From positions 1 through 11,957 of the forward strand of contig UNSN01000022.1 of NCBI GenBank assembly GCA_900555675.1: DNA of 11,957 nucleotides, in the 5' to 3' direction. The notes under the pieces were generated by a model. It did not search any database. It was not told where the DNA came from and saw only the letters and a program-made list of their open reading frames with translations. Shown one piece after another: positions 11,953 to 11,957 of the stretch. This DNA comes from Candidatus Saccharimonadota bacterium (GTDB taxonomy: Bacteria; Patescibacteriota; Saccharimonadia; Saccharimonadales; Saccharimonadaceae). The translations under genes were made by a program, and so were the position numbers. Each line of letters begins with the position of its first letter. Position 1 is the first letter of the stretch.

Positions 11953-11957
11953 TTTTC

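Noticed and set aside
1..11957. Reassigned UGA codon as in SR1/Gracilibacteria
   Set aside because: Conserved Gly and Trp positions in the recognised genes use ordinary codons and no in-frame TGA is needed in any of them.
1..11957. CRISPR array, insertion sequence, integrase site or tRNA gene
   Set aside because: No regularly spaced repeats, transposase, terminal inverted repeats or cloverleaf were found; the only dispersed repeat is the 36-bp pair at 7968 and 8477.

Overview
The window looks like chromosomal DNA of a small-genome Patescibacteria/CPR-type bacterium, most likely a Saccharibacteria (TM7) relative. This is inferred from gene content, short intergenic spaces, a body GC I estimate at about 40-48%, a compact RSH protein without its regulatory C-terminus, and many genes with a TATAAT box directly before the start codon. 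UGA is not read as glycine or tryptophan in any recognisable gene, so the SR1/Gracilibacteria code is unlikely. Taxonomy is inference; no rRNA or marker tree is available here.

Layout. 1-620: a GC-rich island (about 58% GC in the gene) with a consensus-like promoter, a roughly 100-nt leader made of consecutive hairpins, an unrecognised 113-aa lipoprotein gene and a strong intrinsic terminator. 631-3241: gap (glycolytic GAPDH, minus) and a short rel/spoT-type gene (plus) diverge from one 70-bp spacer whose two promoters occupy the same DNA. 3284-7992: a minus-strand block, pheT - membrane-anchored FKBP isomerase - thioredoxin reductase - inorganic pyrophosphatase, the last three tightly coupled (8-bp overlap, then 3-nt gap). 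7993-8520: a compact regulatory stretch with a 16-bp palindrome at the pheT promoter, a possible 26-codon minus-strand ORF or structured leader, a 91-aa orphan gene, and a 36-bp partial copy of the pheT start/promoter placed in front of the next gene. 8519-9418: an N-terminally short M16 (insulinase-like) protein with an HxxEH motif. 9486-11957: an ASCH-domain protein (minus), a CYTH phosphohydrolase/cyclase-like protein (plus), a membrane-anchored alpha/beta hydrolase (plus) and a HIT-family protein (minus) that may continue past the window edge.

How it fits together. Most genes are housekeeping: glycolysis, (p)ppGpp metabolism, tRNA charging, thiol redox, protein folding and PPi removal. 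CYTH, HIT, ASCH and PPase share a theme of nucleotide/phosphate clean-up. The distinctive material is regulatory: four genes (rel, the 91-aa ORF, the M16 gene, the hydrolase) have TATAAT exactly 6 nt before ATG and no Shine-Dalgarno, predicting leaderless mRNAs, while gap, fkp, trxB, ppa, the CYTH gene and the lipoprotein gene have Shine-Dalgarno sequences. No tRNA, rRNA, CRISPR array, insertion sequence or replication origin was recognised. I did not identify a convincing new multi-gene system; the best candidates for something new are the structured lipoprotein transcript, the copied pheT promoter in front of the M16 gene, and the 8055-8163 region.
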